Source: Cephalotus follicularis (taxonomy: Eukaryota; Streptophyta; Magnoliopsida; Oxalidales; Cephalotaceae). Taken from it: DNA of 64,000 bases. Location: the NCBI GenBank assembly GCA_001972305.1, contig BDDD01000051.1:384245-448244 (forward strand), read 5' to 3'. Positions 39,691-52,847 of the stretch are shown one piece after another (within the stretch, counting starts at the first letter, position 1; the number at the start of each line of letters is the position of its first letter). The position numbers and the translations under genes are program-made. Below the pieces are notes generated by a model that did not search any database, was not told where the DNA came from, and saw only the letters and a program-made list of their open reading frames with translations.

Positions 39691-40172
39691 AAAAAGACAA
39701 TAACTTCATTTTTTTATAGATGTGCAGTTGGTAGCCTTGCTCTCTCTCTAACTTACCCAACTAGAAACGTTTTCTATCTCTCTACTTTCCAAAACACACA
39801 CGATCGACCTTCTCTCTAAAACAAAATCATAAATCTCTATTTCTCAAACCCTAATCTCATAAATATCTCTTTCTTAAATCCTAATATCACAAATCTCTAT
39901 CTCTCGATTCGATTGATGTATTCTTTCTCTCAAAAACCGTAATCTCACCAATTGAACTATCACAAATCTCTCTCTTAAGCGCAATTCTGGGGCTAGGGTT
40001 TTGAACAAGCACTCCATATTGGTTTGACAACATCGGGTGAAGGTCATCCTCACCCATCAACTTCAAGATATGGTTCTTGATGTTCATAAGGTCAAATCCT
40101 AACTCTCATCATATTTATTGAATTTAATATTCTATCTAAAACCCTAATTTTTTGAATTTAACTCTGTCATAG

Positions 40173-40232
<60 letters not shown>

Positions 40233-40729
40233 TGTGAGCACAATTCTCGGGCTAGGGTTTTGAATAAGCAATCCATAAGGTCATCCTTACCCACATACTT
40301 CAAGGTATGGTTGTTTCTGTTCCTGCGGCCAAACCCTGGATACTCTATAAGATTCTTAGGTTTTCTTTGGTTTATAATGCTATTTGCAAATTGTTAATAA
40401 TGCTGCATAATTTAAGACTCTTAACAATGGTGTATCTTTTTTTTTAAAATGTAATCTGGTGTTTTTCTTTGGTTTTTGGTGTAATCATTTTCAGCTTTTA
40501 TTAACTGCACCACTTACGAAGGCATGATGTGTGTTTACATCATTTTAACATAGTTTTATTACCCATTCTACAAATAGAGTAATCTTCACTAAATTACATA
40601 ATAACCTATAAGGAAATATCAGCAACAGTTATATACGTTTGTAAGAGATATGATTTCTCGTATTGGACATAAGAATAACAAAAGGTTTAAGAGGCATAAA
40701 AAGCAACTAATTAAAGGGTTGTTTAAATT
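39691..40729 (+). other. Duplicated leader-like block with CT microsatellite
   Basis: A module starting GCGCAATTCTGGGGCTAGGGTTTTGAA (39979-40097) recurs in diverged form at 40238-40340. A (CT)n run (40177-40232) lies between the two copies. Each copy holds CTTCAAGRTATGGTT followed shortly by a GT. The sequence is pyrimidine-rich with scattered CCCTAA, as in plant 5' leaders. It may be the 5' end of a gene disrupted by solo LTR J at 40730, but no protein can be assigned. Confidence 0.4.
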
Positions 40730-43285
40730 TGTGACACCCCAAACCCGTAGAGGCCTGAGACACCACTAAACAACCGTTCGGTCACTTAATCCATGAGTTA
40801 GGTCCTAGATAAGTCTATTCTATACGAGCAGAGAACAATAACAACTTAAAACTTTAATAATACATATGTGCGTGTCCATTCCAATACTCTTAAACCTTAA
40901 TACCTATACTCGTCATGACATAGATAAGTTCATTCTATTCAATACAAATTCTTAACATGAATACTCAACATTATTACAACTCTCAAGTCACACAATCAAT
41001 TAGAATTGAACAGTTTATACATGCATAAAACTAAGGCATCTTCCTTGAACCTATGCTCCATGCAATGGTTCCATCACTGGCCTCTATGTCCCTGACCACT
41101 GCTATCTGTCCCTACCTTGTCTAAACTTGAGCACAATATAGATGCCTCATACCGAAGGACAGATTAGCCATACAGCCAAGCATGGCGTAATCCCATACAT
41201 AAAGAACGAATGCACATTCATCACAGTACATCCATGGCATGCATGAGCAGTTATCACAGTTATAAGCATGTCATGGCACGATGCTTGATAACAATTGCGG
41301 TTAACCAAATTACGTATATGACCATCTCATACCGGTATATACAGAATTTGTTAACCTATACATACATTCCTATCCATCCATCTATCAAACAATCAAGAGG
41401 TTAACTAGATATATACACTATCTCATACCAGTATATATAAATAGTTAATCTAACATAAAATTTTCGTAAGCCTAAACCCACATTTTCAAGACAACACATA
41501 GCTCTAGGTTTAGGACGTCTAGTTGCTTACTGAAAAGAGTGATAGGTCCAACTAGAACTAGTTGCCTACATGTAGACCTATAGGTATTCAACTTGTTACA
41601 GATCCACACAAGTCAAGTCATACAAACAATATCATTCAATAGCTCACGTGAGTCTCAAGTCCCACTTTTTCAGAATAGCCCTCAGCTCTAGGATGAGATA
41701 TCTAATCCCACCCTTTCAGGACGACACTCAGCTCAAGGATTAGTCACGAAGCTTCCTAACACGTGGGTATAAACCCTCCCGAATGTGGCACACAACTCTA
41801 GGGTTATACAGAAGTATAAATCATAACTTTACAGGATCGCCCTCAGCTCAAGGATTAGATAACTAGTAGTCTATCAATCCATCAATAGTAGCTCATCTTG
41901 AGTTTCAATTGCACATCTTCAGGATGACTAAAACAGCTTTAGGAAGAGACATCTAACCCCACCTTTACAGGATGACAATAGCACAAGCGTTAGTCACGTG
42001 GATTGACTAAACACGTACTGTGAGTAACTCTAGCAGAAGGCTCAACCGACTATAGATCAACACCTCATACTTGACTAGTAGTTACCGTTCACTCTATGGT
42101 GAATACATCTTTAGACTCTCTCTTATCTTTACTAGGCCATGGTAGAGAACATTCAAAGAATCATCACTCAATATAAAACACGTTTGCATAAGTTAGATTC
42201 ACACTTAGAAGGCCCATGAAGGAGATCGTTTCAGAAAAACAAGAGGAAGGTCTCAAACTAACTACTTCGGAGCAAACTTCCTAAAAACGTTTCATTAAAA
42301 ATCATTTTAATCCATTGGTCAAATACTTTGATAAAATTGTTGAAATGTGATAATCATATTTAAAGGAAAGTTATTTGGGCCTTGGAATACTCCCACAGAA
42401 GGTCGTTTGAGAAAAATAGTTGAAAGCCTCAAACAAGCTATTTCGGAGAAAACCTACGTAAAACATTAAAATTTAATCCATTGAAAATATTTGTTTGAAT
42501 CCTTTGAAAATGATGTTAAAGTTTGATAAAAACATGTTTATAAGATTGAAATTTGAGTCTTGAAAGACTCCTGTTGAAAACCGTTTGAAAAAAGAGAGGG
42601 CAAAACTTGCAAAACTGGAACTTTGGGGGCAAATCGTTAAAACCAGGGTAACATAACACTATAGTCGACTGTAGTGTAAAACACTCCAGTCGACTATTAA
42701 TCCCCTAAAAGCTCCCAGTCGGGTGTAGTGTAAAAGTGGGCAGTCGACTGGTGTTCTACGTAATAGTAAAACAATAGTTCGCGAGTTATGCTCAAAACGA
42801 GCTAACTTTTGATTTTCACGACATTTTTCAAATCCGTTTGAAACGAAACTTTAGGAAATGCTTGTAGACATGTATAAAAACAACATATATCAAAATCAAG
42901 GCATTTGAACCTTCCTAAGGTCACTATATCTAAAAAGGGGCAAAATAGATCTAAAAACACTTTTTCGGGGAAAAATCCATTTCAATTCATTTTAATTTGT
43001 TCTAATCGATTCTAATCACATCCATACATAAGTGTTCATCAAAGTCACTACAATTCATACATATATAAAGCAATAAATCATTCAAAATGCATTTTAGGTG
43101 GAGAAATTCCTACTGTTTTCACATTCAAAGTTTGAACGGTTGAAACTATCAGATAAAGAAGGAGAGACTCAAATCTCTAGCTTATATCAACTATATCTTG
43201 TTCCCATGATTATTTAGGCTCCAAGTTTGTCAAGTTTGGTTGAGGTATGAGAGAGATGGGAGGAGAGAGCCTTGGTTTTAGAGAG

Positions 43286-43330
<45 letters not shown>

Positions 43331-43683
43331 GAGAGAATGAAGTTTAATGTGAGAAATGTTTCTATTTATAGGAGGTTTGAATTTCTCTCTTAATTTCAAA
43401 ACGCTCATATCACTCATATGCAACTAATTACGCTCATATTATCCATCATATATGCACATATAACATTTAAATATCTCTTAAAATGCCTAAACATGCATAT
43501 GCTCAAATACGGGCGATCAACGCCCCAATCACCGTAAAACATATCTTATAAACATTCATCAGTCCATATGGTTATTAAATACCCCGATCATGTCATAATC
43601 ATATGCAAAATCATTTTTATAATATCTATATGTCATGATGCAATATATGATAAAGCAAGCAGAGGCCATTTTGGGGTCTTACA
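40730..43683 (-). mobile_element. Solo LTR J (Ty3/Gypsy type, 2.95 kb)
   Basis: It starts TGTGACACCCC and ends GGGGTCTTACA, with flanks AAATT (40725-40729) and AAATC (43684-43688), a near-match 5 bp duplication. On the minus strand a TATA box (TATAAATAG, 43362-43370) supports minus orientation. An (AG)n run lies at about 43288-43328. It has diverged internal repeats at 41640-42010 (cores like TTTCAGGATGACACTCAGCT) and 42210-42600. CAGTCGACT-type motifs lie at 42660-42760. No coding region is present. Confidence 0.75.
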
Positions 43684-43861
43684 AAATCGAGCAAACCTAG
43701 ATTGAGAAAGGGAGGAAACAATACATATAAAACTACTTTTCAACATTTTAGAATCACAGTCTCTACAAAAATTGTGTATTTTATGCATTTTTGTCAAATA
43801 GCTGGTGTATTGCATGAAAAAAAAGTAAAACTAAGAGAAGAAAAAGTAGTATAACTTACAC

Positions 43862-44100
43862 ATATTGATTTGCGGCAACACTTTCAGGAGCACACATGTA
43901 TCTACTCTTTGCTTGTGCAGTTGAAAACTGCACCCTCATAGAGTTTTTCTTTGAGGTTATTGTTGCAACCTCACTCTCAATGATGGAAATCGTGATTCGA
44001 TTACGGTAAATACCGTCTCCAAAAGTGATTATCCTTGTAGTGTCACTCTCTATTTCACAATTATTATTTACACCAATTTGTTTACTACTTCTATGTGTTC
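43862..44100 (-). other. Coding-like block on the minus strand, unrecognised
   Basis: About 80 codons stay open on the minus strand between an acceptor-like CTAACAG (near 44115) and a donor-like GTGTAAGT (near 43860). The translation includes RIITFGDGIYRNRITISI. I do not recognise the family. The plus strand is also partly open here, so the coding strand is uncertain. It may belong to a gene disrupted by solo LTR J. Confidence 0.25.
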
Positions 44101-44159
44101 TTTTTCTGTTAGATTCAAATACTTATTTATATCTTCGATGTTTTGTTTGAGTTATTCTT

Positions 44160-44712
44160 TTTTCTATACTTGTTTGATTTTCTAACTAGTGCACTTAATT
44201 TGATGTCGACAGATTCTCATGTTACAATTTTTGTAATGCTGAAGAAGACAATAGGAAAAAAGACTAAGCAACAATCCAAGTTAGCCTATGAGATTTTGAA
44301 TTTACATATGTCTAGTTTTCTTTTCTCTTTTCTTTTGATTTATTATAGTCAATGTTTAATTTCTTTGTTGTCATTTTGATGCAGGGAAGAACACTTGACA
44401 ACGATGAGTGACGGTTCTATATTAAAGGTTCCCGGCGGATTGCCAACACCATATCTATTATTTGAGTGAGCGGAAAAACTTGTTATTTAGTGGCTTGAGT
44501 TGTTTTATTTATATCATGTTCATTGTTTTAATGATATTGACATTTGTTCATTTTCATCCGTAGTTCAAACAATGTGAGAAAAACAAGAAAAAATATAAAG
44601 TGGACGCGCTTGGTAAGTAACTAAATTGTATTTCTTTTAGATAGTTCTTTGGCATGAATTTGCATACCATATATTGTATTAACAAATATTACATAAAGAG
44701 GGAAGCTCAAGC
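44160..44712 (+). pseudogene. Left part of an unrecognised split gene (short spliced exons)
   Basis: Several short blocks look like exons with plausible borders. One begins after TTGATGCAG at 44385 and encodes MSDGSILKVPGGLPTPYLLF. Another lies between TCCGTAG (about 44564) and GTAAGTAACT (about 44613). A third starts near 44700 and is cut by Copia element F after CAAGC (44708-44712). The far side continues at 61261 after the second CAAGC. The family is not recognised; it could be a host gene or a transposon-associated gene. Low coding quality suggests it was already decaying. Confidence 0.35.
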
Positions 44713-47172
44713 TGTTGTGAAGGCTCTATGCGGAAAGATCCAATTATGGACATTAGGGTTTAGGGTTACAATTTTAAAATTTTGATTTCATTTAGTCCCC
44801 AAGCAATGGGATACCCTAAATTCTAAGTCCATATTTGTTCCAATATGTCCAAGGATCACTAATGTAACATTCAATTGAACCAATCTTGGAATCCAAGCAA
44901 GCTAGGGCACGGGTTGGAGCTAGGGTTTCACTAACCCTAGCTTTGGTCATACAAAGAATTAGGTTAAGGTTTGCACACCAAAACCCTAGCTCAACACCTC
45001 TAAACCCCAAACCCTAGTAAGCAATACCCTTAGGGTTTTGCTAGGGTTCCCGCATGGAACCCTTACGGTTCAGCTAAGGTATGAAAACCCTAGCTTGAAC
45101 CCGAAAACAACATGCATCTACAAACACTAAACAAGAGAGAGAAACAAGAAGGTTTAGAAGGCATTACCTATGTCTTCTTCTCCTTCCTTGGTGTGCTCCC
45201 TCTACTCTTTAAATCCAAGCTCCAATATTCTCCAAAGTTCTTCAAGAACTCACAGCAAGAAGGTTTCATGAAGGTTGGAGGCTTGGAAAGTTTAGCTCCT
45301 ACACTAAAACTCACCATAAGTAAACATTGAGTACGAAGAGTAAAAAATCTCCACCTATTATGAGATTGGAGGGTGAGAAGGAGGCTGTTTTGTTCTTCCC
45401 TCTTCAAGAGCTTCAAGCTCTATCAATATGTTCTCTAATGGTGAAAGAGTTACACGACTAGAGAAGAAGAGAGAAAGGAGAGAGCATGACAGGTGAGAAT
45501 GAGAGAATAGACAAAGTGTGCTTGAGAAGTCCAAGATAAAAGTCTCTTATCTTATCTTAATGAAAATATCTCTTACAAACACTTAAATGAGACTTGACTT
45601 CTCCCTGTCACTTCTCTCTTTTGCATCCACATGAGGCCGACCACTTCATTAAAGAAATGTGAGCTAAGCCTTTCATTAGAAGTGTGATAATCTCACAATA
45701 AAATAAAAGTCAACAATAGTAGGCCATACATATATGCATTTGGGCTGGCCACACCTTGGCATTTTGAAGGCCCAAATTCGGCCCACTATGTGAAATGGAT
45801 CCAAATCCCAATATGCTATAAAGTTCCATAAGCTCTCTCATCAAATTAATACCCAATGTATTTATTTGTTTAACAAACAACCCTTTGTCCAGAACATTCT
45901 ATTATGGTGATGCTTGAACTCACTTCTAAAGAAGTGCATATGTCTAGCAAATAAAATGTTCACTAGCAAAGTAACATCTCCTAGATGTTAACCTCTCACT
46001 AAATGACATGTGTCCCATAAACGTCAACCTGTTCCAAAATCAGGTGGGACCCGAAAGCCCGGTCGGATTCCGGTACGACGATAAATTTCCCAGAACATCC
46101 CAAAGTTCTGGTATGGCCATCCTAATAGTCCCCGACTATCAAAATAGACACGGTATGATTCCCAATCATCCCTCGGATATGTGGAATTTACAAACACGTC
46201 TATCAATCGATATCCGGTTAATCGGTAATTTATCTTGTCATCGGTTTACGTGTCATGTATCCCTCGTCATAATTGGCTCTGATCGCGACCTAGGGTTTGG
46301 ATAAATGTCAACCCTAGGTAAAGTTGCGATAACTATAAATATATGAACGCACTGAGACTATCGGCAGACCTCCCTGGAAATCCCATTTCCAGTCTGCCTA
46401 CACCTGGCCAGGATTTTAAGTCTACAACAGTCACAGATATTATAGAGCCGGTCACCCTCATTACGGGTGTGACGATCCCATGTTGTGCACTCGCCCATAC
46501 ATCTCAATGTAGCTCCCACAAGGCCCAAAGACAACCATTTCGTCAGCTCATGGCAAGAGCTGGGGAAGGTGGAAATCAAAGCAAAGTGGTTACTACACAA
46601 TACATACCAACCGCTCAGGTCTAAGGAAACAAACCAGGTCACGTATGGCATACTAGTCTCCATCGATTATACACTACCGAGACTATAGGAATCCTATTGA
46701 CATAGGTAATGACTATCCAAATAGGTTTCCTAGTATGGGTCGGTTCAGTGGACATGCATTCCAGCATGCACCCCGCAGTAACTTTAGGGTAAACCCAAAT
46801 GGCAATGAGATGATTCATCATCCACTGAACTGGGAGCAAGCATAATACAGCAAGTTTGTCCAGTTCATCAATTGGCCTAAGAAAGTGAACCTATGACTTG
46901 GACCGTTTTGTCATAAGGGACTAAGGATCTCATTCTCATAACCTCCTAGGCACGAGATCCACCCCCTCGAACGACATGACACTATATCTGTATTCAGTTA
47001 ACATGGTGATTAACTGATTCATAGTTATGGTTTGGGATAATACATATAACAGATGTCATTGTTATAGGAATATGCAAATTAAAATAGAATCGGAACTAAG
47101 AATGTAGATTTTAAGAGTGCAATATATATATGCAGCCACCTATTAGCTTGCAGGGACACCCCTAATCTAACA
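44713..47172 (-). repeat. 3' LTR of Copia element F
   Basis: It runs from TGTTGTGAAGG to ...CTAATCTAACA. The part 45850-47172 matches 59972-61260. The left boundary rests on the perfect CAAGC duplication followed by TG, not on the partner LTR, whose matching part is not seen. A TATA-like element on the minus strand lies near 46335-46350. Positions 44750-45090 are rich in CCCTAA/CCTAGG-type telobox-like motifs, including two plant telomere-type units near 44752. Confidence 0.65.
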
Positions 47173-47399
47173 ATCTCCCACTTGGCCCTCAAGCCACGAA
47201 GATCTATTGCCTAAGCTTATCGTACTGATATGCCTCTCGAGTACTCTATAGCCTATGGCATTGGTCATAGGGTCTGCTAAGTTTGCTTCCGAAGAAAATA
47301 TCTCATGAGTAATGTTTCCTCTGTTTATGATATAATTGATCTAATGATACCATTGCTGTATATGTATGGAGCAGTAATGAGACCTGGGTTCTTTGGCTT

Positions 47400-50300
47400 G
47401 TGCAAAGGCCCCCCATCATCATCATAGTACGCCACAACTGGACGAACGATGGATGGATACACATTAAGTTCCATAATGAACTTCCGCTTCCAAACAGCTA
47501 ATTATTTCAGCATCATGGGTTGTAACATATTCTAATTCCTTGTTGGAGTCTGCAGTACTCTACTGCTTTGAACTCGTCCAACTCACAGCACCTCCATTCA
47601 GGATAAATCCATGTCTTGAAACGGACTTGTGATCATCCAGATCACTGTTGAAAATAAAGTCGGTATAACCCTTAAGTTTCAACTCACTATCTCCTCCGTA
47701 TGTCATGAAGAAATCTCGAGTCCCTCTCAGGTATTTAAGAATCCCCTTGACAATTTCCCAGTGCTTCTCACCGTGGTTGGACTGAAATCGATTAGTCATA
47801 CCTATGGCATGTGCAACATCAGGCCTAGTACAAAGCATGGCGTACATGATGGAGCTCACAGCCGAAGCATAGGGCTCCCAACTCATGTATATCCTCTCTT
47901 CATAAGTCTAAGAAGACATCCTCTTGGAGAGGTGAATTTCTTGGCCAATTGGCAGTAGGCCATATGTGGAATTCATGAAGCCATACCGTTTTAGTACTCT
48001 ACTGATGTACTGGCTTTGAGAAAGCCTTAGCAACCTACTTGATCTATCCTTTTAGATCTTCATTCCCAATACGCAGGAAACCTTTCCCAAATCCTTCATG
48101 GAGAAGTTCTTGGCTAATTGTACTTTAACAAACAATGACATACCTACATCATTCCCAATGAGTTGTATGTTGTCCACGTACATTTCCAAGAAAATGATGT
48201 TTGGGTTATCCTATTTCCGGTAGACACAAGGCTAATCGGCGTTTTTGATGAATCCAAAAGTTTTAATGGCCTCGCCAAAACTGATGTTTCAGCTACGGGG
48301 CGCTTGCTTAAGGTCATAGACAAACCTTTGGAGCTTGTACACTCTGTGCGAATGCTCCTCAGATGTAAACCCCTCGGGTTTGGGACATACAGATGTCTTC
48401 TTCAAGACAGCTATTCAAGAAGCCCATCTTAACATCCATTTGCCATAGCTCATAATCAATAAGCGGCAATAGCAAGCAGTGTCCGAATGGACTTAAGCAT
48501 TGCAATTTGCGAGAAAGTTTTGGTATAGTCGACCTCTTGTTTTTGTCTATACCCTTTCACTAAGAATCATGCTTTAAAGGTTTTAACCTTTTCCATTAAC
48601 GCTTATCTTCCCTTTGAAGATTTAAATGCAACCAATGGGCACCTCACCCTTGGGAGCATCAACCAAGTTCCACACTTGGTTGGCGTATATGGAGTCCAAT
48701 TCAGACTTCATGGCCTCTAGACATGCCCTGGAATCAGTGCTCTTCACTGTTTCCTTGTAGCTGATAGGCTCGTCATCATCTATGTCGTTAGGTTTGTCAT
48801 TGCCTTTAATGAGAAAACCATATCTCTCAGGCGTTGTCAAAAATCTTTGCTTGATCTCCGCAAAAGTGGAGTGCCTTGCTGAGATCCCATCTCAGGTTGG
48901 GATCCTTCCCCAACTATGTCTCTAAAGGATTTAACCTCTAATTCCTCATCGTCTTGTGGGTTTCCACCGGGTGATAACTCTCTTAGCTCCACCTTACTCA
49001 CACTGCTTCCTGCAAGTAGGTATTCCCTCTCTAGAAATTTAGCAGTATGCGAAACAAAAATCTTTTGTTCGCTGGGATGATAAAAATATAATCCCAAGCT
49101 CTTCTTAGGATACACCACAAACCGACAACAGTCCGATCGTGCCTGCAGCTTAGAAGGTTCCCGCCTTCCTGCATAAGCTGGACAGCCCTTAACCCTTAAT
49201 TGGTTTAGGCTGGGTTTCCTCTATTTAAATACCTAGTATGATATGGAAAGGACGGAGTTCAAAAGAATCCGGTTTAGGATGTTCGTTGCCGCTTGCAACG
49301 CATAACCCAGAAGGAGATAGGAAGATTGATAAAAGACTTTATGGACCGGATCATATTTATTAAGGTCCGATTCCTCCGTTTGGATGTACCATTGTGGTAT
49401 GGTATTCTGGGAGGTGTCCATTAAGAGAGAATTCCATTATCTCTCAGGTTATTTTGGAATTCAGTAGACAGGTGTTCGCCCTCTTCGGTCCCATCGAAGT
49501 ATTTTAATGGGCTTACCCATTTGCTTATCTACTTCTTGTCTAAAATCCTTGAATCTCTCAAAGGATTCAGACTCGTGTTTCGCCCGAAACACGTACCCAA
49601 ACCATGACAAGTCATTGGTGAAGGTAATGAAGTAGGGAAAACCTCCACGTGCATTGTTTGACATTAATCCACAGACATCGGTATGGACAAGTCCTAATAT
49701 GTCCACTGCCCTTTCTCCATACTTTGATAAGGAAGATTTGGTCATCTTGCCAATCAAACATGGCTCACACATTGGAAAGGACTCCCTGTCCTGAATGTCC
49801 AAAAGTCCATCCTTAACCAATCGTGTTTATCTAGCCTCCCTAGGATGACCTAATCTATAATACAAAATGTATGAAGGATTTACATCATTTGTCTCTCATA
49901 GTAATTTATTAGTGGTTCCTTGTTAAATTGTTAATGCAATGTTATGGTTCTTGTCTAAGACATAGATCCTATTATCCACGTGCCTCTTGAACTAACTAGA
50001 ATCCTGTTATATATAAGACTAAAAGAGTTTATACAAAATTCGAGCTCCCAACTCATCTTATACAAATATGAAACACCGTTTCTTACATGATTCTTTATAT
50101 ATGAGGATAAAGTCTTAGTACAATTCCATTAGCAAAATGCAATTTACAAACGCCAACAAAAATGGTGTGAATCCTCGATCCATCACCAAGGCGCAAGTCC
50201 ATAGCTTAATCAGCTCTCAGCTGCCTAACTTCTCTTAGCTCCTGCAAAGAGTTACAAATGTTAGTCTCACAACCTGAGCCCAATACCCAAGTTGAACTTC

Positions 50301-50705
50301 CATTGAAGCTAGAAATTATAGACGTACCTGACCCCAGGCACCTCTAGTAATGGACTTAAGGAACTCACTACAGTTTCTCTTCCAATGCCCTCGCTTCCCA
50401 CAGTAGAAGCAGGCATTCTCCTTCCTAAGCTTTTGGATCCTTTCCTTGATGGCAACCCCATGCGCTCTCAGCGCTTTACCCTTTGTCCCTTTCCTTCTCT
50501 TTAAGGCCTCGCCTTTGGAACAGGATCCCTCGGATCGACCCCTCTCAGGGACTATCCCATAAGAAGATGGAAGGGCAAGCTTGGATAACTTTGCCCTAGC
50601 TAGGACAAAATCTGCCTCCTTAAGGCCATACAACTCCTCGAGCTGTATTAGCATGGCCCTTAACTTTATGAAGTGCTCATGATGTCGTCGCAATGATGGC
50701 ATCAT
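47400..50705 (-). pseudogene. gag-pol remains of Copia element F
   Basis: On the minus strand gag (50705-50316) carries the zinc knuckle CFYCGKRGHWKRNC. The integrase region (49820-49461) shows CEPCLIGKMTKSSLSKYGER and VHTDVCGLMSN. The start of reverse transcriptase is at 48840-48622 (EAMKSELDSIYANQVWNLVD). RNase H-proximal sequence is at 47886-47560 (MYAMLCTRPDVAHAIGM, GILKYLRGTRDFFM). The order gag-IN-RT-RH is Ty1/Copia. It is a fossil with more than ten breaks. Confidence 0.85.
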
Positions 50706-51439
50706 GCCATCGAGTGCTAAACAACGAGCTCACTCATTTTCACGCCACCATTTTACCTTGTCATCATCTGATAGGTTGGCATTTAGGGTTGAGGGATATT
50801 CAGACATAACATGAGCCACTCCAATGCTCTTGAGTAATAAGCGAAAATTGCACTTCTATTCAATGAAATTATGACCATTAAGCTCATTATCAAATAAAAC
50901 TTACGCTAGTACGGTGCTAACTGCCATTGAGTGTGTATTGAGTATGTTTTAGTAACCTATTAGAGGAAACATAGAGAGAAATTTTAGCAGATCATTTCAT
51001 TTTATGTTATTACCATAATTCTTGGTCTTTAGTAATTATGGCTCCTCCCACTATTCTAATCGTATCCCACATCTCCATGTGGAATTCGGGAAGCCCCACT
51101 TCCTAGTGGGGATCGAAATCTATCCAACATACTATAGCCTCACCTGTCAGTGTACGAGCTATAATACCTAAATAGGTAGACATACACGTCAATTTACATT
51201 AATGTCCCACCCTTGAAATGTAAGATCCGATACAACATTCGGCCTCCCGACCCATATGGTCCCAACTGTCGCTGTGCAAACCATATGATTCCGGTATAAG
51301 TTTGAACCCACAATCCTCAAAGAAATTGACATGTTTTTAGCACCCACACGTGTCCATGTTCTGATGCCAAAACAATGCAATTTCCTTCCAATGCACCACA
51401 CACTGAAATTGAATAGTAATGGTTATACGGAGGACCTCT

Positions 51440-52687
51440 GCTATCAGTGCTTCGTTCCTCTGCGTCGACGCTCTAAGGCAGGAACCTTAGGCGTCAACGT
51501 CTATCCCACTTTGGCATCGACGCTATAAGGTGGGAACCTTAAGCGTCAGTGCCTTATCTCCGGGCGTCGACTTCTTCCCTGTATAATAGGCCAAATCGTC
51601 AACGTCTTTTCCTCTAGGCTTCAACGTAACGAACCAGAACAATGTTGAAATCGCATCAGCGTCTCAAACCAATAGGAATCATGCATACAACACATGCAAA
51701 TCAATCCATTTTCACTCCAAGTCATACCAAGCATACAAGTTAAGGCAAACCTCAACATGCACAGTCACAATCCAACATTCATACATTTCACCAAATGAAC
51801 ATCCACTATTTTTAACTAAAAAATACAAGTATATAGTCCCTACCTTAGATTCCAAGTTAGGAATCGAAGTCCACCTCTTTAAGTTCCATTGACCAGTAGC
51901 TTTGCGCTCCCAGGTCCAGCACAGAAGCTCCGAGTTCGAGCTTCCAACTCCCAAGCTTCCAAGCTTTTATCTAACCTAACAATGGAGAGTGTGGTTATCT
52001 CCCTTTCTCTCTTCCTTTCTCCTGTTTCTTCCTCTCCATTTTCTCTCTTTCTTCCTCTTTCGGGCGTTGAAGGAAGGAGATGAGAGGTGTGCATTTATGG
52101 AGTTTTTCTCTTTCTCTTTCCCTCACGCATGCAAGGCGCCATGTGCCTCTCTCTCTCTCTCTTTCGCCTGCACAAACGTCCCTTCTATCTCTTCTCTCTA
52201 CCATTTCAGTGCTTTGGGAAGAGATAAAGTGTCTCACACCTGTCCTTCACTCGTCTTCTGTCAGTGCTTTTGTCTTATTCTACCAACAGTTTTAGGCGTC
52301 AACATTTACGATGCGCGTCAATGCGTTGACTATCTTCCTTAGGGTTAACAAGTTCCACGAACAGCGTTAACACTCATCTCTTGGCATTGACGCATTTGGT
52401 CAAGGACCCTCAGTGTCGTGCCTTACTTCCTGGCGTTGATGCTACTTCATGGCGTCGATGCTTTAAGGCCAGAGGACTTAAGCGTAGCATTTACCCTTTG
52501 GCTTTGATGCCATTCCTTGGCGTCGACGCTCAACACCTTTTCTCTTGCATTTTCAATCAATGCATCAATCTTAACATTCTCTACTCAAAATCCAAAAATA
52601 TAATTTCTGAAAAATCCATCATTCTCATTAATTTATGATAATTTACATTGCGAATTACAATAATTCATATAAATTCAGTACATTACA
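51440..52687 (-). repeat. 3' LTR of element D (part present)
   Basis: It matches about 58690-59971 of the partner LTR, including the CT-rich leader and the motif arrays (51440-51630, 52291-52535), and ends ATTACA beside a polypurine tract. Confidence 0.8.
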
Positions 52688-52847
52688 ATCATCCCCCCTT
52701 CAAAGAATTCGTCCTTGAATTTTAACAGTCCTAGAACAAATGAGGGTAACATTCCCTAATCTCATCTTCACATTCCCATGTCCCTTGATCAGGATGGTGG
52801 AACTGCCATTGAACCTTCACCATAGGAATGGTTCGGTTCCTCAACAC

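Noticed and set aside
45112-46688. Open frames of 60-101 codons in the LTR of F, partly recurring at 60140-60777
   Set aside because: Recurrence follows the LTR pair; no domain or codon signal supports a gene.
51889-52342. Leucine/serine-rich open frames in several frames (also 59239-59621)
   Set aside because: They come from CT/AG-rich leader sequence of D's LTRs; all frames are open because of low complexity.
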